DNA from: Pseudidiomarina insulisalsae
Lineage (GTDB): Bacteria > Pseudomonadota > Gammaproteobacteria > Enterobacterales > Alteromonadaceae
Reading direction: 5' to 3'
Assembly: GCF_003987065.1 (NCBI RefSeq)
Contig: NZ_PIPY01000003.1
Coordinates: 62,001 to 126,000 of the forward strand
Length of the DNA stretch: 64,000 nucleotides
Numbering within the stretch: position 1 is the first letter of the stretch; each line of letters begins with the position of its first letter. Shown here in pieces: positions 9,333 to 19,811 of this stretch. The notes under the pieces were generated by a model. That model was not told the DNA's origin. It saw only the letters and a list, made by a program, of their open reading frames with translations, and did no database searches. The translations under genes and the position numbers were made by a program.

Positions 9333-10703
9333 GTGAACTACCTTGCTGCACTGCACAATTATGAACTTATCGGAGTGGTCGGTCTCGGCCAGTCCGGTTT
9401 GTCGACCGTGCGTTTCTTACTGCAGCAAGACATTCGCCCGGTCGTCTTTGATACCCGTGAGCAACCACCGCAGGCCGCACAACTGCAACAGCTTGATAAA
9501 ACCCTTGAGCTGCATTGCGGCCCCTTAGACATTGCCACCTTGCTGGCGTGTGATCTGCTGGTGGTCAGCCCCGGTCTTGATTTGCGTATGCCGGCATTAC
9601 AAATGGCGCGTGACGCGGGCATCCCGCTGGTGGGCGATACCGATATTTTTGCGCAGTTCGCGCAGGCGCCGGTATTAGGCATTACCGGCTCAAACGGCAA
9701 GTCGACGGTGACCAAGCTTACCGGCGAACTGTTAAGTGCTGCGGGTATGAATGTAGCGGTCGGCGGAAATATTGGCATTCCGATGCTCGATATTATTGCG
9801 CCGGATGTCGACGTGTACGTATTAGAGCTGTCCAGCTTTCAGCTCGACACCATGCATGATCTCAAGCTGCATGCGGCAGCACTGCTAAATATCAGCGATG
9901 ATCACCTGGATCGCTATCAGGACCGCAGTCATTACGCCGCCTCGAAACAGCGCATTTACCAGCATGCCGGTCAGGCCGTTTGGAACCGTGAGCAGCGTAT
10001 TACAGCACCGCAGTATCTGCCGCTTGCGCAGCAACTGAGCTTTGGCTCCGACGCGCCGGATACCGAACGGCCCGGTTTATTTGGCCTTGGCCTGGACGGT
10101 GACACGCCGACGATACAGTTCGCCGGCGAAGTCCTGCTGCGTGCCGACGAACTGCAACTTACCGGTGTGCATAACCTTTTGAATGCACAGGCGGCGCTGG
10201 CGCTGGTACATAGTCTTGAAGTACCGCTCGAACAGGTCCTCGATAGCCTCCGTAACTTCACTGGCCTGCCGCATCGCTGCGAACTAGTGACCGAGCATAA
10301 TGACGTGCGGTGGGTGAACGACTCGAAAGCGACCAATATTGGTGCCGCCGAGGCAGCCATTGCCGGGTTACGCCCGCTGGTAAAAGGCAAGTTGATTCTG
10401 ATCGCCGGTGGTGACGGCAAAGGTGCCGATTTCAGTACCTTCCGCAGCGCGCTACAACAGGTAGACGAGCTGATTGTGTTCGGCCGCGACGCTGAACGTA
10501 TTGCTCAGCATCACCCACAGGTCACGCGGGTCAGTAATCTTGCTGAGGCAGTGCAGCGCGCGGCGCAGCTTGCCACCGCGCAGAGCACCATATTACTGGC
10601 GCCGGCCTGTGCCAGTCTGGACATGTTTAAAAATTACGAACAGCGCGGTGAGACATTCAAAGCCGAGGTGTTAAAACAAGTTGCGGAGGTGGCCCATGGC
10701 TGA
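9333..10703 (+). CDS. murD: UDP-MurNAc-L-alanine:D-glutamate ligase MurD
   Basis: 456 residues from a GTG at 9333, preceded by GAAGGAGACG. Adds D-glutamate to UDP-MurNAc-L-Ala. The N-terminal Rossmann-like segment VVGLGQSGLS binds the nucleotide substrate; the ATP loop ITGSNGKST lies at about 117-125 (Lys123), ELSSFQLD and the SDDHLDRY segment mark the central domain, and NDSKATN the C-terminal domain. Starts near the family norm, so the GTG is preferred over later codons. The 3' end overlaps ftsW by 8 bases. Confidence 0.96.
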   Translation: MNYLAALHNYELIGVVGLGQSGLSTVRFLLQQDIRPVVFDTREQPPQAAQLQQLDKTLELHCGPLDIATLLACDLLVVSPGLDLRMPALQMARDAGIPLVGDTDIFAQFAQAPVLGITGSNGKSTVTKLTGELLSAAGMNVAVGGNIGIPMLDIIAPDVDVYVLELSSFQLDTMHDLKLHAAALLNISDDHLDRYQDRSHYAASKQRIYQHAGQAVWNREQRITAPQYLPLAQQLSFGSDAPDTERPGLFGLGLDGDTPTIQFAGEVLLRADELQLTGVHNLLNAQAALALVHSLEVPLEQVLDSLRNFTGLPHRCELVTEHNDVRWVNDSKATNIGAAEAAIAGLRPLVKGKLILIAGGDGKGADFSTFRSALQQVDELIVFGRDAERIAQHHPQVTRVSNLAEAVQRAAQLATAQSTILLAPACASLDMFKNYEQRGETFKAEVLKQVAEVAHG

Positions 10704-11967
10704 GTCCGTGAAGCGCCAGGAGCAGCAACTTGAACTGGGTATCCAGTCGGCAACCTCCAATGCCCGTAGTAGCTGGGAGCGCATGCGTGACTGGTGGCTG
10801 CCAGAAGAGCATGTCCTCTATGACCGGGTGTTGTTGTGGCTGTCGCTGGGCTTGCTGGCGTTTGGTTTTGTCATGGTTAGCTCAGCTTCGTTCCCAATCG
10901 CCGAGCGCTTAACCGATAACCCGTTTCACTTTGTCATTCGCCATAGCATGTATCTGGTGCTCGGACTGAGCCTGCTGGTGACGGTCATTCAGGTACCCGT
11001 AGCCTGGTGGCAAAAAGGCAGCGGGCTGCTGCTCATTGGCGCGCTGGCAGCCTTGCTGCTGGTGTTGATTGTCGGGCATGAAGTCAACGGCGCGCGGCGC
11101 TGGATAAAAATCGGGCCGATGACGCTGCAGGTGGCCGAGCTGGCGAAGTTCTTTTTTGTGATTTACCTGAGTAGCTATTTGGCGCGGCGTATCAATCTGG
11201 TGCAGGAAAATATCCGCGAGTTTATTAAACCACTGGTGGTGCTGTTCTTCTTCGCGATTCTGCTGCTCATGCAGCCGGACTTTGGCTCACTGGCGGTGAT
11301 GGTCAGCATTGCCGTGGGTATGTTGTTCCTGGCCGGCGCGCGGCTATGGCAGTTCTTTGCGATTATTATTGTGCTGGCCTTTGGTCTGACCTTACTGATC
11401 ATTAAAGAGCCCTACCGGATGAAGCGGGTGACCTCGTTTCTTGACCCATGGCAGGACCCCTTTGGCAGCGGCTATCAGTTAACGCAGTCACTTATGGCCT
11501 TTGGCCGCGGCGACTGGCTGGGACAAGGTCTGGGCAACAGTATTCAGAAATTACAGTATCTGCCCGAGGCACATACTGACTTTATTATGGCCGTGGTCGG
11601 CGAAGAGCTGGGCTTTGTCGGCATTTTCGGCGTGCTGGTCGCGGTATTTGCCATTGTGGTGCGCGCCATGTGGATTGGTCGTCGCGGCTTGCAGCGCGAT
11701 CACCGTTTTTCTGCCTTCATTGCTTATGGCATTGGCATCTGGTTCGCATTTCAGGCGTTGGTTAATATCGGCGCCGCGGCAGGTCTGTTGCCAACTAAGG
11801 GGTTGACATTGCCACTTATTTCCTATGGTGGCACCAGCTTATTGGTCAGCTGTGTTGCTTTAGGTTTATTGCTGCGTATTGATTATGAGCTGCGTCGCAC
11901 GTCACTGAAAGTGGCGCCGCGCACCGGCAGTCGCACACACGCAAAACGGCGGAGGGCAAGGGCATGA
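10696..11967 (+). CDS. ftsW: Septal peptidoglycan polymerase FtsW (SEDS family)
   Basis: 423 residues from ATG 10696; an upstream in-frame TTG at 10681 is rejected because GGAGG at 10685-10689 then acts as its ribosome-binding site. SEDS glycosyltransferase with ten predicted membrane helices after a roughly 45-residue cytoplasmic tail. Conserved elements include VNGARRWIKIG, the Asp-containing loop MQPDFGS, and PTKGLTLPLISYGGTS near the end. FtsW polymerises lipid II at the septum with FtsI. It overlaps murD by 8 bases and murG by 4 (ATGA). Confidence 0.97.
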   Translation: MAESVKRQEQQLELGIQSATSNARSSWERMRDWWLPEEHVLYDRVLLWLSLGLLAFGFVMVSSASFPIAERLTDNPFHFVIRHSMYLVLGLSLLVTVIQVPVAWWQKGSGLLLIGALAALLLVLIVGHEVNGARRWIKIGPMTLQVAELAKFFFVIYLSSYLARRINLVQENIREFIKPLVVLFFFAILLLMQPDFGSLAVMVSIAVGMLFLAGARLWQFFAIIIVLAFGLTLLIIKEPYRMKRVTSFLDPWQDPFGSGYQLTQSLMAFGRGDWLGQGLGNSIQKLQYLPEAHTDFIMAVVGEELGFVGIFGVLVAVFAIVVRAMWIGRRGLQRDHRFSAFIAYGIGIWFAFQALVNIGAAAGLLPTKGLTLPLISYGGTSLLVSCVALGLLLRIDYELRRTSLKVAPRTGSRTHAKRRRARA

Positions 11968-13040
11968 GTCGTATCGTGATTGCTGCCGCCGGCACTGGCG
12001 GACATGTATTTCCGGCGCTTGCGGTGGCGGAAGAGTTACGTGCCCGCGGTCATGAGATCACCTGGCTGGGCACCACCGAGCAACGTCTGGAAGCGCGCGT
12101 CGTACCCGCGGCTGGGTTTGCATTACAACAAATCTCGATGCAAGGCCTGCGTGGCCATGGTCTGGCGCGCAAGCTAATGATGCCGCTGCGCATGTTAAAA
12201 GCGATTGGGCAATGCCGTAAAATCTACCGCCAACAGCAGATCGATCTGGTGGTCAGCTTTGGTGGTTACGTATGTGGACCGGCGGGCCTGGCAGCGAAGG
12301 CGGCCAATATTCCGCTACTTGTACACGAGCAAAACGCCGTTGCCGGCATGACCAACAAACTGCTGGCGCGTTTTGCTCAGCACGTCATGGTTGGCTTTGC
12401 TGGCGCGCAAAACCAGTTACCCGGCGCCGAGGTTACCGGTAATCCGCTGCGGGCGGACTGGGCGCAGGCACCGGTTAAGCGTGAACAAGATGACAAGATT
12501 AAGCTGCTGGTTGTGGGCGGCAGTCTTGGCGCTCAGGCACTGAATCAGGCTCTGCCACAGGCGATGCAGCGTTTGCTCCAGGGCCAGCAGATACAACAGT
12601 TAGAAGTACTGCACCAGTGCGGTCAGGGACGCGTGGCAGAGGTCCAGCAAGCCTATGCCGACAAAGGCATCGACAACGTTGAAGTGGTCGAGTTTATTGA
12701 CGCTATGCACGCGGCTTATGCGCAAGCCGATGTGGTTATTTGCCGCGCCGGCGCGCTGACGGTCAGTGAACTGGCAGTGGTGGGTACGCCAGCGATTTTC
12801 GTGCCCCTGCCCCTTGCGGTAGATGATCATCAGACGGCCAACGCCCGCGAGCTGGCCGATGTTGGTGCAGCAGTTGTGCTGCCACAACCGCAGTTAACCG
12901 AGGTAACCCCCTTGGTAGAGATTTTACAACAGTGGCTGGCGGACCCGCGCCGGCTGGAAAAAATGCGTGCGCAGGCAGAGAAGGCCGCGCGCCCTAATGC
13001 CACCCAAGTGGTGGTGGAACGATGTGAGCAGTGGTTATGA
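11964..13040 (+). CDS. murG: UDP-GlcNAc:lipid I GlcNAc transferase MurG
   Basis: 358 residues, GT-B fold family 28 glycosyltransferase at the inner face of the cytoplasmic membrane, converting lipid I to lipid II. N-terminal glycine-rich loop [17 protein letters not shown], then [14 protein letters not shown] and [11 protein letters not shown]; the C-terminal domain has [12 protein letters not shown] and the UDP-GlcNAc site [12 protein letters not shown], followed by [14 protein letters not shown]. All expected motifs are intact. ATGA overlaps with both ftsW and murC. Confidence 0.97.
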   Translation: MSRIVIAAAGTGGHVFPALAVAEELRARGHEITWLGTTEQRLEARVVPAAGFALQQISMQGLRGHGLARKLMMPLRMLKAIGQCRKIYRQQQIDLVVSFGGYVCGPAGLAAKAANIPLLVHEQNAVAGMTNKLLARFAQHVMVGFAGAQNQLPGAEVTGNPLRADWAQAPVKREQDDKIKLLVVGGSLGAQALNQALPQAMQRLLQGQQIQQLEVLHQCGQGRVAEVQQAYADKGIDNVEVVEFIDAMHAAYAQADVVICRAGALTVSELAVVGTPAIFVPLPLAVDDHQTANARELADVGAAVVLPQPQLTEVTPLVEILQQWLADPRRLEKMRAQAEKAARPNATQVVVERCEQWL

Positions 13041-14536
13041 CAACAGCAGCGACGACAACAACGCCTTTTACCGTAGTCAGCGTGCCGGAAATGCGCCGGG
13101 TACGGCGTATTCATTTCGTCGGCATTGGCGGCGCAGGTATGGGTGGCATTGCCGAAGTACTGCTGAACCAGGGCTATGAGATCACCGGCTCGGATCTGGC
13201 GGAAAACGCCAATACCGATCGCCTGCGCAGCTTAGGTGCGAAGGTTTTTATTGGCCACAGTGCCAGCAACGTTGAAGGTGCTGATGTAATTGTTGTCAGC
13301 TCAGCGATTCGCGCTGACAACGAAGAGTTACAGGCAGCGCAGGCGGCGTTTATCCCGCAGGTGCGCCGTGCCGAAATGCTGGCCGAGCTGATGCGGTTTC
13401 GTCACGGTATTGCCGTCGCCGGCACCCACGGCAAAACCACCACAACCTCCCTACTGGCGAGTGTGTTCGGCGAGGGGCAACTGGATCCAACCTTTGTCAT
13501 CGGTGGCTTGCTCAACAGCGCTGGCAGCAATGCCCGCCTGGGTTCCAGCAAATACCTGATTGCCGAAGCAGATGAGTCCGACGCGTCGTTTTTGCACCTG
13601 CAGCCGATGGTGGCTGTGGTGACCAATATCGAAGCCGACCATATGGACACCTATGGCGGTGACTTTAATCGTCTGCTCGACACCTATATCGACTTTTTGC
13701 ATAACCTGCCGTTTTACGGACTGGCAGTGATGTGCGTTGACGACCCGGTGGTGCGCGAGCTGCTGCCGCGTATTGGCCGGCAGTTTATTACCTACGGTTT
13801 CAGTGACGACGCTGACGTGCGTGGCAGCGATTATCAGCAACGCAGCGGACGCAGTCAGTTTACCGTACACCGCAAAGGCCGTGAGCCGTTGCAGGTGACC
13901 GTGAATCTGCCAGGCCGGCATAACGCTTTAAATGCTTTGGCGGCGATTGCCGTCGCCACCGACGAAGGCATTGAGGATGATGCCATGCAACGTGCGCTGG
14001 AACAGTTTGGTGGTATCGGTCGTCGCTTCCAGTTACTTGGCGACTATCCGCTTGAGCGTGAAAGCGCGAAGGGCCAGGTTATGCTGATTGACGATTATGG
14101 CCATCATCCCACCGAAGTTGCCGCCACCATTGCTGCGGCCCGTGCTGGTTGGCCTGATCACCGTTTGGTGATGGCGTTTCAGCCGCATCGCTTCTCGCGC
14201 ACCCGTGATCTTTACGATGAGTTTGTCTCGGTACTCTCGGAAGTGGACGTGCTGTTATTACTCGACGTTTACAGTGCCGGCGAGGCACCGGTGCAGGGCG
14301 CAGATAGCCGTGCCTTAAGCAAGTCCTTGCGCATGCGCGGTAAAGTTGAGCCCATTTATGTCGGCGACCGCGGCGAGCTGATGCAGGTGCTGGCAGACAT
14401 ACTGCAGCCCAATGACATGCTGCTGGCGCAAGGTGCCGGTAATATCGGTGCCATCGCAAAAGATCTGGCTGGCACCGAGCTGCAACCCGATGCGCTACGC
14501 AGTGCAGGCCAGCAATTTAAGGAGACGCAGGCATGA
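13037..14536 (+). CDS. murC: UDP-MurNAc:L-alanine ligase MurC
   Basis: 499 residues from the ATG at 13037, which overlaps the murG stop as ATGA; a GTG six bases upstream is also possible. First Mur ligase of stem peptide synthesis, adding L-alanine. N-terminal UDP-MurNAc-binding segment [20 protein letters not shown] loop [10 protein letters not shown] from residue 129, EADESDASF and [12 protein letters not shown] centrally, then [10 protein letters not shown] and FQPHRFSRT in the C-terminal domain. Slightly longer N-terminus than E. coli MurC because of a Thr-rich leader. Coupled to ddl by a 4-base overlap. Confidence 0.97.
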   Translation: MTTAATTTTPFTVVSVPEMRRVRRIHFVGIGGAGMGGIAEVLLNQGYEITGSDLAENANTDRLRSLGAKVFIGHSASNVEGADVIVVSSAIRADNEELQAAQAAFIPQVRRAEMLAELMRFRHGIAVAGTHGKTTTTSLLASVFGEGQLDPTFVIGGLLNSAGSNARLGSSKYLIAEADESDASFLHLQPMVAVVTNIEADHMDTYGGDFNRLLDTYIDFLHNLPFYGLAVMCVDDPVVRELLPRIGRQFITYGFSDDADVRGSDYQQRSGRSQFTVHRKGREPLQVTVNLPGRHNALNALAAIAVATDEGIEDDAMQRALEQFGGIGRRFQLLGDYPLERESAKGQVMLIDDYGHHPTEVAATIAAARAGWPDHRLVMAFQPHRFSRTRDLYDEFVSVLSEVDVLLLLDVYSAGEAPVQGADSRALSKSLRMRGKVEPIYVGDRGELMQVLADILQPNDMLLAQGAGNIGAIAKDLAGTELQPDALRSAGQQFKETQA

Positions 14537-15447
14537 GTGAATTTGGCAAAGTAGCTGTGCTCCTCGGCGGTGATTCAGCCGAGCGTGAAGTGTCACTGCG
14601 CTCCGGACAGGCTGTGACAAAAGCACTGCGCAATGCAGGTGTCGACGCGCACCCATTTGATCCGGCGCATAATCCGCTGGCCGAGCTAAAAGAGCAGGGC
14701 TTTATGCGTGCGTTTAACGTGCTGCATGGTCGTGGTGGTGAAGATGGCACCATTCAGGGCGCGTTACATTACCTTGGCATTCCCTACACCGGTAGCGGCG
14801 TGTTAGCGTGCGCGCTGGCCATGGATAAAGTCAAAACCAAGCAGGTCTGGCAGGCCTCAGGCTTACCGGTCGCGCATAGTACGGTCATCCGCCGTGGTAC
14901 CGAGCACAATTACGCCGAATTATTAGCGGAACTCGGTGGCAAGGTCATGGTGAAACCGGCTCAGGAAGGCTCAAGCATTGGTATGAGCTCGGCTGATAGC
15001 GCCGTCGCGCTGGAACAGGCGGTAGCGCTAGCACATCAGTTCGACAAAGAAGCACTGATTGAAAGCTGGCTTCCGGGACCTGAATACACCGTAGCAATTC
15101 TGGGTCAACGGGCATTACCGGCCATTCGCCTGGAAACCAGTCACGAGTTTTACGATTACGACGCGAAATACCAGGCCAACGATACCAAATATCATTGCCC
15201 GGCGGGTCTTGCAGAGGTCGAAGAGCAAGCCTTGCGGCATTTGGCTGAAGCGGCGTTCCGTTGCCTTAGCGGCAGTGGCTGGGGCCGTATTGATGTGATG
15301 TGCGATAAGCACGGTAACTATCGTTTGCTGGAGGCGAACATGGTACCGGGCATGACCGAAAAGAGTTTAGTGCCAATGGCGGCGCGTGCTGAAGGATTAA
15401 GCTTCGAGCAGTTGGTGGTTGAGATTTTGCGCCACAGCGAGGGCTGA
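14533..15447 (+). CDS. ddlB: D-alanine--D-alanine ligase
   Basis: 304 residues, ATP-grasp enzyme making the D-Ala-D-Ala dipeptide used by MurF. Motifs: [19 protein letters not shown] at the N-terminus, [38 protein letters not shown] in the ATP lid, and [19 protein letters not shown] at the magnesium and dipeptide site. Length and position inside the dcw cluster match the DdlB form. The stop is separated from the ftsQ ATG by a single base. Confidence 0.96.
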   Translation: MSEFGKVAVLLGGDSAEREVSLRSGQAVTKALRNAGVDAHPFDPAHNPLAELKEQGFMRAFNVLHGRGGEDGTIQGALHYLGIPYTGSGVLACALAMDKVKTKQVWQASGLPVAHSTVIRRGTEHNYAELLAELGGKVMVKPAQEGSSIGMSSADSAVALEQAVALAHQFDKEALIESWLPGPEYTVAILGQRALPAIRLETSHEFYDYDAKYQANDTKYHCPAGLAEVEEQALRHLAEAAFRCLSGSGWGRIDVMCDKHGNYRLLEANMVPGMTEKSLVPMAARAEGLSFEQLVVEILRHSEG

Positions 15448-15448
15448 G

Positions 15449-16219
15449 ATGGCGGCAGCGTCACGGGTTCCGGGTTGGCAGTTTTGGTCAGGGCTGGCGT
15501 TCTTTGTCATGGTGGTGGCCGGAACTTTTGCCGGCATTGGCTGGTTGTATTACACCGCGATGGACGCGCAGGAAGTACCGCTCAAGCGGCTGGTGGTGCA
15601 GGGTGAGTTGCAGTATGTCACCCCCGCCGATGTCCGCACTGCCTTGTTAGGCGAGCCGCTGGGGAGTTTTTTCTCAGCCGACGTGGACGAAATAAGAGCG
15701 CGGGTGGAAGCCATGCCCTGGGTGGCAAAGGCGTCGGTTCGCAAGGAATGGCCGGACATTTTGAAAGTGTTCGTGGTTGAGCAGGCGCCGCTGGCGCATT
15801 GGAATGCCAATCAGCGTGATGACGCGCTGCTGAATCAGGAAGGCAAGGTGTTTTACGCCAACAAGGAAGTGCTGGGTGAGGGAGCCACAGAGTTGCCTTA
15901 CCTGGCGGGGCCGGAACATGCGGTAGCGCAGGCAGTTAAGCATTACCGCGAGCTGAATGAGTTGTTGCAGATGAATGGCTTTGCCATTGCGCAGCTGGAA
16001 CTTAGTCAGCGCTTCTCGGTCGAGCTGATGTTACAAAATGGCATTGTACTGCGCCTGGGGCGCGAGGCACTGCTAGAGCGGATACAACGGTTTATTGATT
16101 TGTATCCACAATTACAGGCGCACAAAGAGGCGCCCATAGATTCGATAGATTTACGGTATGACACCGGTGTCGCAGTTCGCTGGCGCGACCCGGAAGAACA
16201 ACAACAAGAGAGTTCATAG
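15449..16219 (+). CDS. ftsQ: Cell division protein FtsQ
   Basis: 256 residues from ATG 15449 (AGCGAGGG upstream); the open frame extends back into ddl, but no good start lies there. Bitopic inner-membrane protein: short cytoplasmic tail, helix at about 13-35 (LAFFVMVVAGTFAGIGWLYY), a POTRA domain (PLKRLVVQGELQYVTPADVR) and the FtsQ beta domain (WPDILKVFVVEQAPLAHWN). FtsQ recruits FtsL-FtsB to the divisome. Divergent in sequence as usual for the family, but topology and the WPD/E-P-A-W pattern are clear. ftsA starts 2 bases after its stop. Confidence 0.95.
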   Translation: MAAASRVPGWQFWSGLAFFVMVVAGTFAGIGWLYYTAMDAQEVPLKRLVVQGELQYVTPADVRTALLGEPLGSFFSADVDEIRARVEAMPWVAKASVRKEWPDILKVFVVEQAPLAHWNANQRDDALLNQEGKVFYANKEVLGEGATELPYLAGPEHAVAQAVKHYRELNELLQMNGFAIAQLELSQRFSVELMLQNGIVLRLGREALLERIQRFIDLYPQLQAHKEAPIDSIDLRYDTGVAVRWRDPEEQQQESS

Positions 16220-16221
16220 GC

Positions 16222-17454
16222 ATGTCAAAAGCAACAGAACGCAACATGGTCGTTGGTTTAGATATCGGCACGAGCAAAATCGTGGCGCTTATTGGTGAGG
16301 TCATGCCTGACAATGAAATCAGTGTCATTGGCGTGGGCGCGTCACCGGCGCGTGGTATGGACAAAGGTGGCGTGAACGACCTTAACCTGGTGGTGCAGTC
16401 GATTCAGCGCGCGGTCGAAGAAGCAGAGCTTATGGCTGATTGCCGTATCGCCTCGGTTTACCTGAATATTTCGGGTCGCCACATTGCTTGTCAGAACGAA
16501 AGTGGCATGGTGCCCATCAATGAAGCTGAAGTCACTCAGGATGACGTCGACAGCGTCATTCACGCCGCCAAGTCGGTGCCCATTGCGCAGGAACGTCGCA
16601 TTTTGCATGTGTTACCACAGGAGTTTGTGATTGACTCGCAAGAAAGCATCAAGAGCCCGATTGGTATGTCGGGCGTGCGCATGGAGTCCAAAGTTCACAT
16701 TGTTACCTGTGCTAATGACATGGCGAAAAACATTGAAAAGGCGGTGGAGCGATGTGGCTTATCCGTCGATCGGCTGATTTTCTCGGCGCTGGCGTCAAGC
16801 TACTCGGTTCTTACCGAAGATGAAAAAGATCTCGGCGTAGCGCTGGTTGATATGGGTGCCGGTACGATTGATATCTGTATTTACACCGGCGGCGTGCTGC
16901 GTCACACCGCGGTGATTCCGGCGGCCGGCAACCAGGTGACCAGCGACATTGCGAAGATCTTCCGTACGCCGCTGAACCATGCCGAGGAAATTAAGACCAA
17001 ATACGCCTGCGCGCTCTGTCAGCTGGTCAGCAAAGATGACAATATTGAGGTGCCATCGGTGGGCGGACGCCCGTCACGGGTCATGCAGCGCCATATTCTG
17101 GCAGAGGTGGTCGAGCCGCGCTATCAGGAGCTGTTCGAACTGATCCGTGATGAGATCAAACAAAGCGGTCTCGACGACCAAATTGCGGCAGGCATTGTGC
17201 TGACCGGCGGTTGCGGCCGCATGGAAGGCGCGATTGAATTTGCCGAAGAAATATTTCAGATGCCGGTGCGCTTAGGCGAGCCACTGGGCATGCAGGGTCT
17301 GAGCGATTATGTGCAGGACCCGACCTATGCCACCGCAGTAGGTTTACTGCGCTACGGGCAACAAGACTTGCAGGCGCGGCAGGATGAAACGCGCGATAAC
17401 AACGTGATCGGTATGTGGAAACGCGTTCACGGTTGGTTCAAAGGTGAATTTTAA
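16222..17454 (+). CDS. ftsA: Cell division protein FtsA
   Basis: 410 residues, actin-like ATPase that tethers FtsZ to the membrane. Phosphate-1 loop VVGLDIGTSKIVALIGEV at the N-terminus, the FtsA-specific 1C domain near residues 85-165, phosphate-2 loop VDMGAGTIDICIY, and adenosine motif IVLTGGCGRMEGAIEFA. The C-terminal residues NVIGMWKRVHGWFKGEF form the expected amphipathic membrane-targeting helix. Followed by 64 bases with a separate candidate ftsZ promoter. Confidence 0.97.
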   Translation: MSKATERNMVVGLDIGTSKIVALIGEVMPDNEISVIGVGASPARGMDKGGVNDLNLVVQSIQRAVEEAELMADCRIASVYLNISGRHIACQNESGMVPINEAEVTQDDVDSVIHAAKSVPIAQERRILHVLPQEFVIDSQESIKSPIGMSGVRMESKVHIVTCANDMAKNIEKAVERCGLSVDRLIFSALASSYSVLTEDEKDLGVALVDMGAGTIDICIYTGGVLRHTAVIPAAGNQVTSDIAKIFRTPLNHAEEIKTKYACALCQLVSKDDNIEVPSVGGRPSRVMQRHILAEVVEPRYQELFELIRDEIKQSGLDDQIAAGIVLTGGCGRMEGAIEFAEEIFQMPVRLGEPLGMQGLSDYVQDPTYATAVGLLRYGQQDLQARQDETRDNNVIGMWKRVHGWFKGEF

Positions 17455-17467
17455 TAAAAACAACACT

Positions 17468-17495
17468 TTGGAAATATTTTTTGGGGTAGTACACT
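17468..17495 (+). promoter_or_regulatory. Candidate sigma-70 promoter for ftsZ
   Basis: TTGGAA (17468-17473) and TACACT (17490-17495) with a 16-bp spacer lie in the ftsA-ftsZ gap, and AAAGGAG precedes the ftsZ ATG. The gap is one of the longest in the cluster, which fits extra transcription of ftsZ. Moderate match only. Confidence 0.45.
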
Positions 17496-17518
17496 AAGCA
17501 GGTAAAAGGAGAAACACT

Positions 17519-18733
17519 ATGTCTGAAGTATTTGAAGTACTCGACAATTTTGACAGCGATGCAGTCATTAAGGTGATCGGTGTAGGTGGCGGCGGTGGTA
17601 ACGCCGTTAAGCACATGATCAGTGAATCGATTGAAGGGGTGCAGTTCTTAGCTGCAAACACCGATGCGCAATCATTACGTAACCATGGCGCGCACGTAAC
17701 TATCCAGTTGGGTGACGATATCACCAAGGGACTGGGTGCGGGCGCCAACCCTGAAGTGGGCCGTCAGGCGGCTGAAGAGTCGCGCGAAGAAATCAAAAAG
17801 CACCTGGAAGGCGCTGACATGATTTTTATCGCCGCAGGAATGGGTGGCGGTACCGGTACCGGTGCGGCACCGGTAGTGGCTGAAGTTGCCCGTGAACTGG
17901 GTATTCTGACCGTGGCGGTGGTGACCAAACCCTTCCCGTTTGAAGGACGCAAGCGTATGGCAGTCGCCGACGAAGGTATCGCGCAACTGGCGCGCTATGT
18001 TGACTCGCTGATCACCATTCCTAACGAGAAGCTGCTGAAAGTACTGGGCAAAGGCACCAGCCTGCTCGATGCCTTCAGTGCCGCGAACAACGTGTTACTG
18101 GGCGCAGTACAGGGTATTGCTGATTTGATTACCCGTACCGGTCTTATCAACGTTGACTTTGCCGACGTACGCGCCGTGATGCGTGAAATGGGTACGGCCA
18201 TGATGGGTACCGGCGTTGCCCGCGGTGAAGAACGCGCGCAGGAAGCGGCGGAAATGGCCATCAACAGCCCGTTACTGGAAGATATTGATCTGTCTGGCGC
18301 CCGTGGCGTATTGGTTAATATTACCGCAGGTCTGGACATGAGCATTGACGAGTTCGAAACCGTCGGTAGCACAGTGAAAGCCTTTGCTGCTGAAAACGCG
18401 ACCGTCATTGTGGGAACTGTTATCGACCCTGACATGTCAGAAGAGATGCGTGTCACTGTTGTTGCGACCGGTATTGGCGCAGAGCGCAAGCCAGATATTT
18501 CGCTGGTGAACAATGGCCGTGAGAAGAGCCGTGAGTCGTACAGCAGCCGCAGTGCTGGTTACCACGGTGGTGGCGCAGCAACGGCACGGGTACTTGATAC
18601 TGACAGCGAAGAGATGGAGCAGGAAGAGTACGACGTGCAAAGCGAGAAGCCAGCAGCGAAGCCGCAGGCACAGGGCAATAAAGATATGGACTACCTGGAT
18701 ATTCCGGCATTTTTACGCCGTCAGGTGGACTAA
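17519..18733 (+). CDS. ftsZ: Cell division protein FtsZ
   Basis: 404 residues, tubulin-like GTPase that polymerises into the Z ring. [13 protein letters not shown] near residue 21 and the tubulin signature GGGTGTG at 109-115 form the GTP site; the T7 catalytic loop is [12 protein letters not shown] poorly conserved, Gln/Glu/Ser-rich linker follows residue about 320, then the C-terminal peptide [14 protein letters not shown] that binds FtsA, ZipA and, in relatives, ZapD, which is also encoded in this window. Strong ribosome-binding site. Nothing missing. Confidence 0.98.
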   Translation: MSEVFEVLDNFDSDAVIKVIGVGGGGGNAVKHMISESIEGVQFLAANTDAQSLRNHGAHVTIQLGDDITKGLGAGANPEVGRQAAEESREEIKKHLEGADMIFIAAGMGGGTGTGAAPVVAEVARELGILTVAVVTKPFPFEGRKRMAVADEGIAQLARYVDSLITIPNEKLLKVLGKGTSLLDAFSAANNVLLGAVQGIADLITRTGLINVDFADVRAVMREMGTAMMGTGVARGEERAQEAAEMAINSPLLEDIDLSGARGVLVNITAGLDMSIDEFETVGSTVKAFAAENATVIVGTVIDPDMSEEMRVTVVATGIGAERKPDISLVNNGREKSRESYSSRSAGYHGGGAATARVLDTDSEEMEQEEYDVQSEKPAAKPQAQGNKDMDYLDIPAFLRRQVD

Positions 18734-18789
18734 TCGAAAAAAGGCATTGCGGCAATCGCTGTAAATGTTTCGTAAAACCGTGAGCTAAA

Positions 18790-18818
18790 TTGCGATTTTT
18801 ACGAATCTTCGGTAAACT
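18790..18818 (+). promoter_or_regulatory. Candidate sigma-70 promoter for lpxC
   Basis: TTGCGA (18790-18795) and TAAACT (18813-18818) with a 17-bp spacer, about 45 bp before the lpxC ATG. lpxC is commonly transcribed from its own promoter at the end of the dcw cluster. No rho-independent terminator is evident between ftsZ and this site, so read-through is also possible. Confidence 0.55.
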
Positions 18819-18863
18819 ATTGCGCCTTTAACTGGTCAGACGAGATAGTGAGAACGAAATCGA

Positions 18864-19778
18864 ATGATGAAACAACGTACCATTAAACAGCCTATTGCAA
18901 CCACGGGTGTGGGCTTGCACAAGGGCAACAAGGTTCAGTTAACACTGCGCCCGGCACCGGTCAATACCGGTCTGGTGTTCCGCCGTGTTGATTTGCAGCC
19001 TGCTGTGGATATTCGTGCCGATGCTGAATTGGTGCGCGATACCCGCATGTGTACCTGTTTGATTAACGATGACAATGTCCGGGTTTCCACCGTGGAACAC
19101 CTGCTTGCCGCGATTGCAGCAATGGGCATTGATAACCTCATTATTGAAGTCGACAGCCATGAAATTCCAATCATGGACGGTAGCTCGCATCCTTTTATTT
19201 ACCTGCTACAGAATGCGGGCATCGAGGAACAGGGCGCAGCGAAAAAGTTTATCCGGATCAAGCAACCGGTTCGTGTTGAAGAAGGTGACAAGTGGGCGGA
19301 ACTGCTACCCCATAATGGTTTCCGTATCGACTTTGCCATCGACTTCGACCACCCGGCGATTGCCGACACCAACCAGGTTGTCAGCATGGACTTTAGTACG
19401 CAGAGCTTTCTGAAGGACATCAGTCGTGCACGTACGTTCGGCTTTATGAAAGATATCGAGTTCTTACGCGCCAACAACCTGGCTTTAGGTGGCAGTTTTG
19501 ACAATGCCGTGGTGCTTGATGAGTTCCGCATCTTAAACAGCGATGGTTTGCGCTATGACGACGAGTTCGTGAAGCACAAGATCCTCGATGCAGTGGGCGA
19601 CTTGTACATGGGTGGCCATGCGATTTTAGGCCACTTACGCGCCTTTAAATCCGGCCACGCCCTGAACAACCAGCTATTGCGCGCCGTACTACAAAATCAG
19701 GAAGCCTGGGAGTTCGTCACCTTCGAAGACGAAGCTGCCGAGTCACCCATCCGCTTCGCCAGCCCGGTCGTCGCATAA
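18864..19778 (+). CDS. lpxC: UDP-3-O-acyl-N-acetylglucosamine deacetylase LpxC
   Basis: 304 residues, the committed step of lipid A synthesis. Zinc ligands are visible: His79 in VEHLLAAI, His238 and Asp242 in HKILDAVGD; the general acid/base His is in [39 protein letters not shown] is the typical N-terminus; the start is MM, and the second Met at 18867 is an equally good choice. In enterics LpxC is degraded by FtsH via a C-terminal tail; here the tail ends in SPVVA. Terminal gene of the cluster, convergent with dciA across a REP palindrome. Confidence 0.97.
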   Translation: MMKQRTIKQPIATTGVGLHKGNKVQLTLRPAPVNTGLVFRRVDLQPAVDIRADAELVRDTRMCTCLINDDNVRVSTVEHLLAAIAAMGIDNLIIEVDSHEIPIMDGSSHPFIYLLQNAGIEEQGAAKKFIRIKQPVRVEEGDKWAELLPHNGFRIDFAIDFDHPAIADTNQVVSMDFSTQSFLKDISRARTFGFMKDIEFLRANNLALGGSFDNAVVLDEFRILNSDGLRYDDEFVKHKILDAVGDLYMGGHAILGHLRAFKSGHALNNQLLRAVLQNQEAWEFVTFEDEAAESPIRFASPVVA

Positions 19779-19780
19779 TT

Positions 19781-19811
19781 GCGTAGCCCGTAGTAGAACT
19801 ACGGGCTACGC
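19781..19811. repeat. REP-like palindrome, copy 1 (lpxC/dciA junction)
   Basis: Arms GCGTAGCCCGTAG and CTACGGGCTACGC (13 bp, perfect) flank a 5-base TAGAA centre. Both ends carry the GTAG head seen in the other copies. It lies between two convergent genes and could act as a bidirectional terminator or mRNA 3' stabiliser, though neither side has a T-run. The dciA stop codon (19806-19808) lies within the right arm. Confidence 0.9.
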